NCBI GenBank assembly: GCA_031296755.1
Contig: JAUMMZ010000022.1
Span: 1 to 64,000 of the forward strand
DNA: 64,000 nt
Direction of reading: 5' to 3'
From: Collinsella sp.
GTDB taxonomy: Bacteria; Actinomycetota; Coriobacteriia; Coriobacteriales; Coriobacteriaceae
Shown: positions 17,034 through 25,708 of the stretch, one piece after another
How positions within the stretch are numbered: the first letter of the stretch is position 1
Layout: each line of letters opens with the position of its first letter
Program-made: the position numbers and the translations under genes
The notes under the pieces: model-generated
What the model saw: only the letters and a program-made list of their open reading frames with translations
What the model was told of the DNA's origin: nothing
Database searches by the model: none

Positions 17034-18131
17034 TTAGAGCTGGGCGGCGTCCTCGAGGAGAGCGTCCCAGATGGCGAGGGCGGCGGCTGCTTCGGCTACG
17101 GGGACGGCTCGGGGGACGATGCAGGGATCGTGGCGGCCGTGGATCGAGAGCTCGGCATTTTCCATGGCGTCCATGTCTACGGTCTGCTGCTCGCGGCCAA
17201 TGGAGGGCGTCGGCTTCACGGCCATACGCCACATGACGGGTGCGCCGGTGGAGATGCCGCCCAGAATGCCGCCGGCGTTATTGGACTCGACTGCAATGTC
17301 GCCGGTCTCTGCATCAACGAGGTATGGGTCGTTGTTCTCGCTGCCGCGCATGGCGGCCACGGCAAAGCCCATGCCAAACTCCACGCCCTTCACGGCGGGA
17401 ATGCCAAACGCAATCTGCGCGATGCGGTTCTCGATGCCATCGAACATGGGGTCACCGATGCCCGCGGGAAGCCCGTAGATGCCGCACTCCACAATGCCGC
17501 CGATGCTGTCGAGTTCATCGCGCGCGGCCAGAATTTCCTCGCGCATGCGACCGGCAGCGGCGGCGTCGATGCAGGGCAGGTCGTTCGTAAGGATCGCCTT
17601 GCGGTCGGCCTCGCGATAGACCATGTCGTCCATGGGCAGGTCGGAGATGCCGCCGATCTGCGCGACGTGCGCCATGACCTGAATGCCGCGGGCTTCGAGT
17701 GCCTGCAGCGCGATGCCGCCCGCGATGCACAAGGGTGCCGTTAGGCGGCCGGAGAAATGCCCGCCACCAGCGACATCGTGCATGTTGTGATACTTTACGC
17801 GCGCAGGGAAGTCCGCATGTCCCGGACGGGGCTTGCGGCGCAGCTCGGAGTAATCCTTGGAGCGCGTGTTGGTGTTCTCAATAATCGCTGCGATGGGTGC
17901 GCCGGTGGTGTGTCCATCGACCACACCGGCGATGATATGCGCGGCGTCGGCCTCGCGACGTTTGGTCGCGGTCTCGTCGCGACCGGGGGCGCGACGGTCA
18001 AGGAAGGCCTGCAGCTGCTCCTGGTCCACGGCGATACCTGCCGGAATGCCATCGAGCGAGCAGCCGATAGCGGGGGAGTGCGACTGGCCGAAGATGCTTA
18101 AGTGCAAGACGTTGCCAAAGGTCGAGGACAT
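17034..18131 (-). CDS. aroC: Chorismate synthase
   Basis: 365 residues, the usual length. It eliminates phosphate from EPSP to give chorismate, using reduced FMN. N-terminal FGQSHSPAIGCSLDGIPAG, then RRAPGRDETATKRREAD, RPGHADFPARVKYH, and the C-terminal RHDPCIVPRAVPVAEA are all family hallmarks. The ATG lies one base after the aroA stop codon, so translation is coupled within the operon. pheA follows 53 bp downstream. Confidence 0.96.
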   Translation of the reverse strand: MSSTFGNVLHLSIFGQSHSPAIGCSLDGIPAGIAVDQEQLQAFLDRRAPGRDETATKRREADAAHIIAGVVDGHTTGAPIAAIIENTNTRSKDYSELRRKPRPGHADFPARVKYHNMHDVAGGGHFSGRLTAPLCIAGGIALQALEARGIQVMAHVAQIGGISDLPMDDMVYREADRKAILTNDLPCIDAAAAGRMREEILAARDELDSIGGIVECGIYGLPAGIGDPMFDGIENRIAQIAFGIPAVKGVEFGMGFAVAAMRGSENNDPYLVDAETGDIAVESNNAGGILGGISTGAPVMWRMAVKPTPSIGREQQTVDMDAMENAELSIHGRHDPCIVPRAVPVAEAAAALAIWDALLEDAAQL

Positions 18132-18132
18132 G

Positions 18133-19452
18133 CTATTCCTCCTCGAGCGTGACCTTGCCGCCCAGTAGGCGGTAGTGGTCGAAGAAATCGGGATAGGACT
18201 TGTTGACGGCCTCGGCGCCGTGGATCACGACCTCGCCGGTGGCGCGGCTCGCAGCGATGGCGGCCATCATGGCGATGCGGTGGTCGTTGTGCGAATCGAC
18301 CTCGCCGCCAGTAAAGGCGTCGACACCCTTGATGATGAGGTCGTCACCGGCAATGCGTACCTGTGCGCCCAGTGCGGTGAGCTCGCGGGTGGTAGTGGCC
18401 AGACGGTCGGATTCCTTGATGCGCAGGCGGGCGCAATCGCGGATGAACGTGCGGCCTTGCGCCAGCGATGCCACGGCCGAGATAACGGGCACCAGGTCGG
18501 GGATGTCGTGGGCACTCATCTCAAAGCCGGCGAGCTTGTCGGACTGCACGGTGGCGGCGTTGGTGGAGCGCACGATGCGGGCGCCAAAGCGCGAAAGCGC
18601 GGCAAGCACGTTGCGGTCGCCCTGGGCCGAGCTCAGGGACACACCCTCGACGGTGATGGGATCGGAGCCGATGGCGCCGGCGCACAGCCAAAAGGCAGCG
18701 TTGGACCAGTCACCCTCGACGGCCACGTTACCGGGCGTGCGGTACGAGCCGCTGCTTACGCGGAAGTTCGTGACCTCGGGCTGGCCGTCTTTGGACGGAA
18801 TACGTTCGACGTTGACCTCGACGCCAAAGGCCTTCATGGCCTGGATCGTCAGGTTGATGTAGGGGCGGCTCTCGATGAGGCCCGTTACCTGCACGCAGGA
18901 GGGCTGGGCGAGCAACGGGGCTGCCAGCAGCAGGCCGGAGATATACTGCGAGCTTACGTTGCCCGGCAGCACAAAGGTGCCCGGGCGCATGCGTCCGCTC
19001 GTCTTGAGCGGAAAACCGCCCAGACCCTGTAGGTCGCAGCCGGCGGCGATGATCTCGTCCGAGAGCGGCGAGAGCGGGCGGGCGCCCAGGCGGCCCTGGC
19101 CCACGAAGGTGGCATCCGCACCCAGCGCGCAGGCGACGGGCAGCATAAAGCGCAGCGTGGAGCCGCTTTCGCCGCAGTCAAGCGTGCCGCCGGCAAGGGC
19201 CTTGAGCAGGCCAAACTCAACACTCTTCATGGTAGGGTGGACCTGGAAGCCGTCCTCGACGGTCTCGATGCGGGCGCCGAGTGCCGTAAGGCAACGCACC
19301 GTGGCCTCGATGTCGGCGCAGGTGGTGTTGCAGGTGACGTGTGTCTCGCCGTTGGCAAGCGCAGCGCAGATGATCAGGCGATGTGCCATCGACTTGGACG
19401 CGATGGCGGGAACGGTGCCCTTGAGCGGGGACGGGGTGATGCGGGCTAGCAT
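18133..19452 (-). CDS. aroA: 3-phosphoshikimate 1-carboxyvinyltransferase (EPSP synthase)
   Basis: 439 residues. It joins PEP to shikimate-3-phosphate. ASKSMAHRLIICAALANGET near the N-terminus, LDCGESGSTLRFMLPVA, and the C-terminal RIKESDRLATTTREL and DSHNDHRIAMM are the expected substrate-binding motifs. The ATG at 19452 overlaps the end of aroB by seven bases and has AAGGGAG upstream. Central gene of the aromatic operon. Confidence 0.96.
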   Translation of the reverse strand: MLARITPSPLKGTVPAIASKSMAHRLIICAALANGETHVTCNTTCADIEATVRCLTALGARIETVEDGFQVHPTMKSVEFGLLKALAGGTLDCGESGSTLRFMLPVACALGADATFVGQGRLGARPLSPLSDEIIAAGCDLQGLGGFPLKTSGRMRPGTFVLPGNVSSQYISGLLLAAPLLAQPSCVQVTGLIESRPYINLTIQAMKAFGVEVNVERIPSKDGQPEVTNFRVSSGSYRTPGNVAVEGDWSNAAFWLCAGAIGSDPITVEGVSLSSAQGDRNVLAALSRFGARIVRSTNAATVQSDKLAGFEMSAHDIPDLVPVISAVASLAQGRTFIRDCARLRIKESDRLATTTRELTALGAQVRIAGDDLIIKGVDAFTGGEVDSHNDHRIAMMAAIAASRATGEVVIHGAEAVNKSYPDFFDHYRLLGGKVTLEEE

Positions 19453-20552
19453 GCGGATGCGTCTCCCTTCTGGCCGAGGCCCTCGGCAATGAGTTCGTGG
19501 AAAGTGGAAAGCGGCGTGCGGTCGATGCTGCAGCGGCCAATGCCGTGCGGAATCACCAGGTCGATGGTGTCGCCCGCGCGCTTCTTGTCGTGGAGCGCCT
19601 CGGCAAAGACGGCATCGGCGGAAAGCTCGCAGCGAGTCTTGAGGCCGTGGCGGGCGCAGAGTTCCTCAATACGACCGGGCAGTGCAGCATCGCAGACGCC
19701 GTGCAGGGCCGCGGCGCGCGTGATGATGCCCATGCCGATCGACACGCAGTTGCCGTGTCCGAGCTCAAAGTGCTCGCAGGCCTCGACGGCGTGTCCGGCG
19801 CTGTGTCCAAAGTTAAGGAGCTTTCGCTGGTTGGTCTCGCGCTCGTCGGCGACGACCACGGCGCGCTTGATGTCGATATTGCGGGCGATGATGAGCGCTA
19901 CGCGGGCCACATCGCGGTTGAGCAGCTCCAGCGTGAGCGGGGTCTTCTCCAGCTCGGCGAAAAGCTCCGGGTCGGCGATCACGGCGTGTTTCACAACCTC
20001 GCCGCAGCCGTCGGCGAACTGCTCGGGCGTGAGGGTGGCCAGGCACCCCACGTCAGCGATAACCACGCTCGGCTGCCAAAAAGCGCCGGCCAAGTTCTTG
20101 CCGGCAGCCAGGTCGATGGCGGTCTTGCCGCCCACCGACGAATCCACCATGGCGAGCAGGCTCGTCGGGATTTGCACAAACTTGCAGCCGCGCATGTAGG
20201 TGGCGGCCACAAAGCCCGCCACGTCGCCCACGACACCGCCGCCGAGTGCCACAATCACGTCGGAGCGCGAAAGCTCGTGCTCGGCCACAAACTCCAAAAT
20301 GGCAACATAGGTTTCGGCGCGCTTATGGGCTTCGCCGGCCTCGAAGGTGCAGATGCTCACCTCGTAGCCTGATGCCTCTAGGCTCTGCTTAACGGGCATC
20401 TGGTAGAGCGGGCCCACGTTGGTGTCCGTCACGATGACGGCCTTGGTGCCGCCGGCAGTGGCGCGCACGAGCGGTCCCGTCTGCTCCAGCAAAAACGTGC
20501 CAACATGCACCTGGTAGGGGCGTGCAGTGTCGATATCGATGGTAATCGCCAT
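19446..20552 (-). CDS. aroB: 3-dehydroquinate synthase
   Basis: 368 residues. It cyclises DAHP to 3-dehydroquinate with NAD and a divalent metal. The NAD-binding ALGGGVVGDVAGFVAATYMRG and the following PTSLLAMVDSSVGGKTAID are family signatures. Metal ligands include the Glu of GEVVKHA and His residues in NFGHSAGHAVE and GHGNCVSIGM. It starts 36 bp after tyrA and overlaps aroA. Confidence 0.96.
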   Translation of the reverse strand: MAITIDIDTARPYQVHVGTFLLEQTGPLVRATAGGTKAVIVTDTNVGPLYQMPVKQSLEASGYEVSICTFEAGEAHKRAETYVAILEFVAEHELSRSDVIVALGGGVVGDVAGFVAATYMRGCKFVQIPTSLLAMVDSSVGGKTAIDLAAGKNLAGAFWQPSVVIADVGCLATLTPEQFADGCGEVVKHAVIADPELFAELEKTPLTLELLNRDVARVALIIARNIDIKRAVVVADERETNQRKLLNFGHSAGHAVEACEHFELGHGNCVSIGMGIITRAAALHGVCDAALPGRIEELCARHGLKTRCELSADAVFAEALHDKKRAGDTIDLVIPHGIGRCSIDRTPLSTFHELIAEGLGQKGDASAC

Positions 20553-20588
20553 AAGCTATGGTCCTTTCGACCTGGCGTGATAGGTGGT

Positions 20589-21503
20589 CTAGTGGGAGGC
20601 CTCGTCGTCGAGTGCGCGCTTAATGCGGTCGCCCTCGGCAAGGAGATTCTCCAGATAGCGCTGGTCGCGGTCCTTAAGGGCGCGGCTGTAGGCGCCGAGC
20701 GATTCGATCAGATGGTCGATCTCGAAGGCAAGCGCATCGGCGTCGTCGATCATGAGCTCGGACCACATCTGAGGATTGAGGTGCGCCACACGGGTGAGAT
20801 CGCGGTAGCTACCGGCCGAAAAGCCGTGGTGGACCTGGGCAGTGGGGCTCTTGACGTAGGCGTTGGATACCACGTGCGCAAGCTGGCTCGTGAAGGCGAT
20901 GACGCGGTCGTGCTCGGCGGCGCTGGTCACGCTGAACTTGCCAAAGCCCAAGGGGCGCACCATCTCGCGCACCTGGCCCAAAAGCTCCAGCTTAAGTGCA
21001 TCGTCCACCGCGGGCGGCACGAGCACGAGCGGCGCGCCCTGGAACAGGTCGGCGCGGGAGTGCGCATAGCCCGAGTACTGCGTGCCTGCCATGGGGTGCG
21101 CGCCCACAAAGTAAAAGCCGTTCTCGCGGGCAAGCTCAAAGGCGCGCTCGCACACGATGCCTTTGACGCCCACCGTGTCGATCACCACGGGGCCCATGAT
21201 GGCGTCGGTGTCGGTGGCGTCGGCGAGCGCCTGGGCGTGCGCCTCGAGCCACTCGATGCATGCCTCGGGATAGCAGGCCAGGACGATGATGTCGCATTCG
21301 CCGAGTGTCTTATCGTTGAGCTCTCCGGCGACAGTGCCCATGCTGGCGGCCGTCATGACATCGTCATCGGGGTCCCAGGCCAGCACGCGGACGCCTGCCT
21401 GTGCATAGCCGCGGGCAAAGCTGCCGCCGATGAGGCCAAGGCCGACGATGCCGGCGCACTTGGGGCCGCCCTGGTTAACGCGCGCGTTTCTCACCGTACC
21501 CAT
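20589..21503 (-). CDS. tyrA: Prephenate dehydrogenase
   Basis: 304 residues. It oxidatively decarboxylates prephenate to 4-hydroxyphenylpyruvate, the tyrosine branch. The NAD-binding motif is IVGLGLIGGSFARG. VKGIVCERA and GAHPMAGTQYSGY hold the conserved active-site His, and a helical C-terminal half follows. No ACT domain is present, so direct allosteric control through that fold is not expected. The ATG at 21503 follows the aroF stop codon by two bases, with GGAG inside the end of aroF. Confidence 0.92.
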   Translation of the reverse strand: MGTVRNARVNQGGPKCAGIVGLGLIGGSFARGYAQAGVRVLAWDPDDDVMTAASMGTVAGELNDKTLGECDIIVLACYPEACIEWLEAHAQALADATDTDAIMGPVVIDTVGVKGIVCERAFELARENGFYFVGAHPMAGTQYSGYAHSRADLFQGAPLVLVPPAVDDALKLELLGQVREMVRPLGFGKFSVTSAAEHDRVIAFTSQLAHVVSNAYVKSPTAQVHHGFSAGSYRDLTRVAHLNPQMWSELMIDDADALAFEIDHLIESLGAYSRALKDRDQRYLENLLAEGDRIKRALDDEASH

Positions 21504-21505
21504 GG

Positions 21506-22528
21506 CTACTCCATGGTCTCTTGGCAGACAACCTCGCGGATGGCTCGGATGCGGCGCATGGTGTCGTCGAACTGATCGGGGGTGAGGGCCTGGGCGCCGT
21601 CGGACCAGGCGCGGCTCGGCTCGTCGTGGACCTCGATCTCCAGGCCGTTGGCACCGCAGGCGGTCGCAGCGAGCGCCATGGGCTCAACGTAGCGGGTGTA
21701 GCCGGTGGCGTGGCTGGGGTCGGCGACGACGGGCAGGTGCGACAGGTGGTGCAGCACCGGCACGGCGTTGAGGTCGAAGGTGTTGCGGGTGCGGGTCTCG
21801 AAGGTGCGGATACCGCGCTCGCACAGGATGACGTTGTCGTTGCCCTCGCTCATGATGTACTCGGCGGCCATGAGCAGCTCGTCGATCGTGCCGGACATGC
21901 CGCGCTTAAGCAAGATCGGAGTCTGTGTCTTGCCGACCTCCTTGAGCAGAGGGAAATTCTGGGCGTTGCGGGCGCCGATCTGCATGACGTCAATCTTCTT
22001 GTCCAAGAAGACCTGTACGTCGCGTGGGTCCATGATCTCGGTGACGATCGGCATGTCGAGCTCGGCAGACGCCTCGCACAGCAGGTCGAGGCCGGCGGGG
22101 CCCATGCCCTGGTAGGCGTAGGGGGAGGTGCGGGGCTTGTAGGCACCGCCGCGCAGCATCGTGGCGCCGGCGGCCTTTACGCGGCGTGCGATGCGGATGA
22201 GGTTCTCGCCCTCGACGGAGCAGGGGCCGGCGATGACTTGGAACTGGTCGCCGCCGATTTTGACGCCGTGGCCGCAGTCGATGACGGAGTCCTCGGGGTG
22301 GAACTTGCGATTTGCGCGCTTGAACGGCTCGGAGACGCGCTGCACGCGCTCGACGACATCCATGGACTCGAGCAGGAACGGGTCGATCTTGGTCGTATCG
22401 CCCACCAGGCCGATGATCGTCTCGTTCTCGCCGCGCGAGACATCGGTCTTCAGCCCCTTTTTCTCAATCCAGCTGACGATATGGCTTACGGCATCGTCGC
22501 TGGCGCTCTGCTTTAAAATTGCAATCAT
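21506..22528 (-). CDS. aroF: 3-deoxy-7-phosphoheptulonate synthase with N-terminal regulatory domain
   Basis: 340 residues from the ATG at 22528. First and committing step of the pathway, joining PEP and erythrose-4-phosphate. Residues 1 to about 70 form a ferredoxin-like (ACT-like) domain (MIAILKQSAS, then GLVGDTT) of the kind found in type I-beta enzymes, where aromatic amino acids inhibit. The catalytic barrel has GPCSVEGENLI, GGAYKPRTSPYAYQG, KRGMSGTIDE and DPSHATGYTRYV. It is the first gene of the minus-strand aro operon; a terminator-like hairpin lies in its leader. Confidence 0.95.
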   Translation of the reverse strand: MIAILKQSASDDAVSHIVSWIEKKGLKTDVSRGENETIIGLVGDTTKIDPFLLESMDVVERVQRVSEPFKRANRKFHPEDSVIDCGHGVKIGGDQFQVIAGPCSVEGENLIRIARRVKAAGATMLRGGAYKPRTSPYAYQGMGPAGLDLLCEASAELDMPIVTEIMDPRDVQVFLDKKIDVMQIGARNAQNFPLLKEVGKTQTPILLKRGMSGTIDELLMAAEYIMSEGNDNVILCERGIRTFETRTRNTFDLNAVPVLHHLSHLPVVADPSHATGYTRYVEPMALAATACGANGLEIEVHDEPSRAWSDGAQALTPDQFDDTMRRIRAIREVVCQETME

Positions 22529-22561
22529 GGTGTGCCTCTCACCTCGATGGATAACTTTTGC

Positions 22562-22586
22562 AAAAACGGCCCGCATCGCGAGCCGT
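22562..22586 (-). promoter_or_regulatory. Attenuator-like hairpin in the aro operon leader
   Basis: On the minus strand a 9-bp stem (22586-22578 with 22574-22566, one wobble) with a 3-base loop runs straight into a T-tract, 34 bases before the aroF ATG. A weak promoter lies upstream (TTAGAA at 22636-22631, 17-bp spacer, TAGTAT at 22613-22608), so the hairpin would be transcribed before the first gene. Confidence 0.5.
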
Positions 22587-22689
22587 GTATATGGTGCATG
22601 TGAGTTTATACTATCTGACTCGCTTTTGCCTTCTAAAGTGGGCCGTTGCGCCTCGTCTTCCTCGGAATTGCAAAGCTTTTTCTTTTATT

Positions 22690-22719
22690 TTGATAGCCCG
22701 TGGTGCACTTGGGTATAAT
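22690..22719 (+). promoter_or_regulatory. Promoter of tRNA-Arg(CCG)
   Basis: TTGATA (22690-22695), 18-bp spacer, perfect TATAAT (22714-22719), placed 11 bases before the mature tRNA. Confidence 0.8.
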
Positions 22720-22730
22720 GCCAAACGTTG

Positions 22731-22807
22731 GCCCTATTAGCTCAGGGGATTAGAGCGTCTGCCTCCGGAGCAGAAGGCCGTTGGTTCGAATCCAACATGG
22801 GGCACCA
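22731..22807 (+). tRNA. tRNA-Arg (anticodon CCG)
   Basis: 77 bases including encoded CCA. The acceptor stem GCCCTAT pairs with ATGGGGC. The anticodon arm TCTGC/GCAGA has loop CTCCGGA, reading CGG. The T loop is TTCGAAT. Confidence 0.95.
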
Positions 22808-22818
22808 TCGAACGTAAG

Positions 22819-22855
22819 ACCGTCCGAACCTCGCATGGTCCGGGCGGTTTCTTAT
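22819..22855 (+). terminator. Intrinsic terminator after tRNA-Arg(CCG)
   Basis: A 12-bp stem (22819-22830 with 22837-22848, one wobble and one mismatch), 6-base loop and a T-rich tail. Confidence 0.75.
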
Positions 22856-22881
22856 ACCGACGCGACGTGATGGGACGTGGT

Positions 22882-25605
22882 ATGGCAGCAACGGATATCG
22901 AGCGCGGACTCTCGACCGCCGAGGTCGAGGAGCGCATCGCCGCCGGTAAGATCAACCGCAACATGGAGCTCAAGACCAAGTCGGTCAAAGAGCTCATCAT
23001 CGAGAACCTCTGCACGCTGTTCAATTTGATCAACGTGATCTTGGCTTTCCTGGTCATTTTGACCGGTTCATTTAAGAACCTGACGTTCCTGTTTGTGGTG
23101 TTCCTCAATACCGCTATTGGCGTCATTCAATCCATGCGGTCCAAGAAGATGGTCGATAAGCTCACGCTGCTGACCTCTAAGAAGGCCATCGCGGTGCGCG
23201 ACGGTGCCGAGGTGGAGCTCGACTTGGACCAGATCGTGCTCGACGACATCATCCGCCTGGGGCGCGGCGACCAGATTCCCGCTGACGCCGTGGTGGTTTC
23301 GGGCGAGGCGCTCGTGAACGAGAGCTTGCTGACGGGCGAGAGCGACCTTATTAAGAAACAGCCCGGTTCCGAGCTCATGAGCGGCAGCTTTATCGACTCG
23401 GGCCTGCTGCGCGCCCGCGTGATCCATGTCGGCGCCGACAACTACGTGGCTAAAATTAATAACGAGGCGAAGTACGTCAAAAAGGTCAATTCCGAGATCA
23501 TGAACGCGCTGAACGCCATCGTGCGCTTTGCGAGCATCATCATGATCCCGCTCGGTTTGGCGTTGTTTGCCTCGAGTGTGAGCGAGCTGTGGGATGCCGC
23601 GGGAACCCCGGGCGATAGCGCGCTTTCGTGGTGCTTCTCCGAGCTGTTGGCTGGTCATGTGCCTTCGTCGGCGCTGCTGTCCACGGTGGGCGCCCTGCTG
23701 GGCATGATCCCGCAAGGCCTGGTGCTGCTGACCTCGTCGATGCTCGCCATCGCCACGGTGCGCCTGGCCCGCCGCAAGGTGCTGGCGCAGCAGCTCTACT
23801 GCATCGAGACGCTCGCTCGCGTCGACGTACTGTGCCTGGACAAGACGGGCACCATTACCTCGGGTCGTATGGAGGTCGAGGGCACCTACCCGCTGCCTGT
23901 TGAGGGTGTTGGCTTTGGCGTGGACTCGGACGAGGCGGCTGTTCCCGTCGATACCACAGTGCTCGATTTTGCGCTGGCTAACGTGGCACGTGCGACCTCG
24001 GCCGATGCCAACGAGACATGCCAGGCGCTGCTCAACTATTACGCCGATCGCCCGGTCGAGGTGTCCGAGCCGCTGTCGGTCATTCCATTCTCGTCGTCTA
24101 AAAAATGGAGCGGCGCTTCGTTTGCGCAGGGCTCCTATATGATGGGCGCCGCGCAGTTTGTGCTTTCGGAGCGTGTGTTTTCGCAGGTCGAGAACCGTGT
24201 CGCCGAGCTTGCCGATACCTGCCGCGTGCTCGTGGTGGCGCGCGTGGACGGCTTTACGCCCGATGGGGATATGGTGGGCGAGGCCGAGCCCGTGGGATTT
24301 GTGACCATCCGCGACGAGATTCGTACCTCGGCGGCCGAGACCATCGGCTACTTTAACGAGCAGGGCGTGACCCTCAACGTGATCAGCGGCGACGACCCAC
24401 GTACGGTGTCGTCGATCGCGCGCGTGGTGGGCGTGCCGGGGGCGGACGCTTATGTGGACGCCACGACGCTCGATACGCCGGCCAAGCTCGATGCCGCAGT
24501 GGACCGCTACCATGTCTTTGGTCGTGTGACCCCGCAGCAGAAGCGCGAGCTCGTGCAGGCGCTCAAGCGCCGCGAGCACACCGTGGCCATGACGGGCGAC
24601 GGCGTCAACGACGTGCTGGCGCTTAAGGAGGCCGACTGCTCCGTGGCCATGGCAGCCGGCTCCGATGCCGCGCGTAACGTGGCCGAGATCGTACTTGTCG
24701 ACAACGACTTTGCCTCGATGCCCGCCGTGGTGGCCGAGGGCCGTCGCTCCATCAACAACCTGCAGCGTTCGGCCTCGCTGTTCCTGACCAAGACGCTGTT
24801 TTCGATGGGCCTGGCGGCGCTGTGCATCGCGCTGCCGCCGTACCCCTTCGAGCCCATCCAGATGACGCTCATTAACTTCTTCTGCATCGGCGCGCCGGGC
24901 TTTGTGTTGGGCCTGGAGCCCAACAATGCTCGCGTGAAGGGTGCGTTTTTGACCAACGTACTCAAGCGTGCACTGCCGGCGTCGATTGCGGTCATTTTGG
25001 CTGCGGCGCTCGATATCTTTGTGGCGCGCGTGTTTGGCTTTAGCCAGCTCACGCTGTCTACGATGTGCCTGCTTACGTCGTGCGCGGCGAGCGTCAGTCT
25101 GATCTGGCGCATCTCGCAGCCTCTCACGCCCTTGCGTGTGGTGCTCTTTGCGTTTGTAGTCGCCGGCATCTTGGTGGGCGTTATCGGATTCCCGGAGCTG
25201 CTGTCCATTGCCAACCTGTCGATGGGCCAGATGGTTATCTTGGCTGTCATCGTGGTCTTTACCTGCTCGGTGTTCTTTAAGCTCGCCACGATGATGGATT
25301 CGCTCAAGCCGCGTCGTCGTCATGCCGCAACTGGTTTTGGCCGCGGCGTGCGCGTCCGCCTGGGTCGCGGTGGCGGCAAGGTGAGCTCGACGGGTTCGAC
25401 GGCCGAGCGTTTTGCCAAGCGCTTCGCCGCCGACATGGCGCAGCGCCGCGAAGATCGCACCGTTCGCGAGGCCGAGGCCCGCGCGCTCGAGGGCGTGACC
25501 CAGGCCCAGCCCAAGAAAAAGAGGAGTGCCGGAGCCAAGCGCTCTCGCGTGACCAAGTCCGCCCAAGGCATCAAAGTCTCGATGCCAAGCAAAAAGAAGA
25601 AGTAA
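22882..25605 (+). CDS. P-type cation-transporting ATPase (CtpE-like)
   Basis: 907 residues from the ATG at 22882; GTG 22867 and ATG 22870 are possible earlier starts with no clear ribosome site. Actuator motif LTGES near 155, catalytic phosphorylation site DKTGT at Asp320, and hinge TGDGVNDVLALKEAD are all present. The arrangement resembles CtpE-type pumps, linked to calcium in mycobacteria. The M4 motif, usually PEGL, reads PQGL (277-280), removing an acid that often binds the ion, so the substrate is uncertain. The last ~90 residues form a Lys/Arg-rich cytoplasmic tail not usual for the family. It stands alone after a tRNA gene. Confidence 0.85.
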   Translation: MAATDIERGLSTAEVEERIAAGKINRNMELKTKSVKELIIENLCTLFNLINVILAFLVILTGSFKNLTFLFVVFLNTAIGVIQSMRSKKMVDKLTLLTSKKAIAVRDGAEVELDLDQIVLDDIIRLGRGDQIPADAVVVSGEALVNESLLTGESDLIKKQPGSELMSGSFIDSGLLRARVIHVGADNYVAKINNEAKYVKKVNSEIMNALNAIVRFASIIMIPLGLALFASSVSELWDAAGTPGDSALSWCFSELLAGHVPSSALLSTVGALLGMIPQGLVLLTSSMLAIATVRLARRKVLAQQLYCIETLARVDVLCLDKTGTITSGRMEVEGTYPLPVEGVGFGVDSDEAAVPVDTTVLDFALANVARATSADANETCQALLNYYADRPVEVSEPLSVIPFSSSKKWSGASFAQGSYMMGAAQFVLSERVFSQVENRVAELADTCRVLVVARVDGFTPDGDMVGEAEPVGFVTIRDEIRTSAAETIGYFNEQGVTLNVISGDDPRTVSSIARVVGVPGADAYVDATTLDTPAKLDAAVDRYHVFGRVTPQQKRELVQALKRREHTVAMTGDGVNDVLALKEADCSVAMAAGSDAARNVAEIVLVDNDFASMPAVVAEGRRSINNLQRSASLFLTKTLFSMGLAALCIALPPYPFEPIQMTLINFFCIGAPGFVLGLEPNNARVKGAFLTNVLKRALPASIAVILAAALDIFVARVFGFSQLTLSTMCLLTSCAASVSLIWRISQPLTPLRVVLFAFVVAGILVGVIGFPELLSIANLSMGQMVILAVIVVFTCSVFFKLATMMDSLKPRRRHAATGFGRGVRVRLGRGGGKVSSTGSTAERFAKRFAADMAQRREDRTVREAEARALEGVTQAQPKKKRSAGAKRSRVTKSAQGIKVSMPSKKKK

Positions 25606-25708
25606 CTACGCGCTCTGCCGATGTTGAATTGGTGCCTTGCTCCTGTGGGGCCGTGGCGATGTTATGCTCTAACCTCGATTGTTTGAATTGCTTCGAAAAG
25701 AGGATGCC

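Noticed and set aside
16981..17232. N-terminal extension of pheA into aroC
   Set aside because: The extra residues are Arg/Pro-rich, overlap aroC, and lie before the conserved chorismate mutase start at 16980.
22731..22866. tRNA-Arg(CCG) as an attachment site for an integrated element
   Set aside because: No integrase beside it and no repeated tRNA 3' end nearby; the following gene is an ordinary P-type ATPase.
23068..25566. 832-residue open frame opposite the P-type ATPase
   Set aside because: Arg/His-rich artificial composition, fully antisense to a clear gene.
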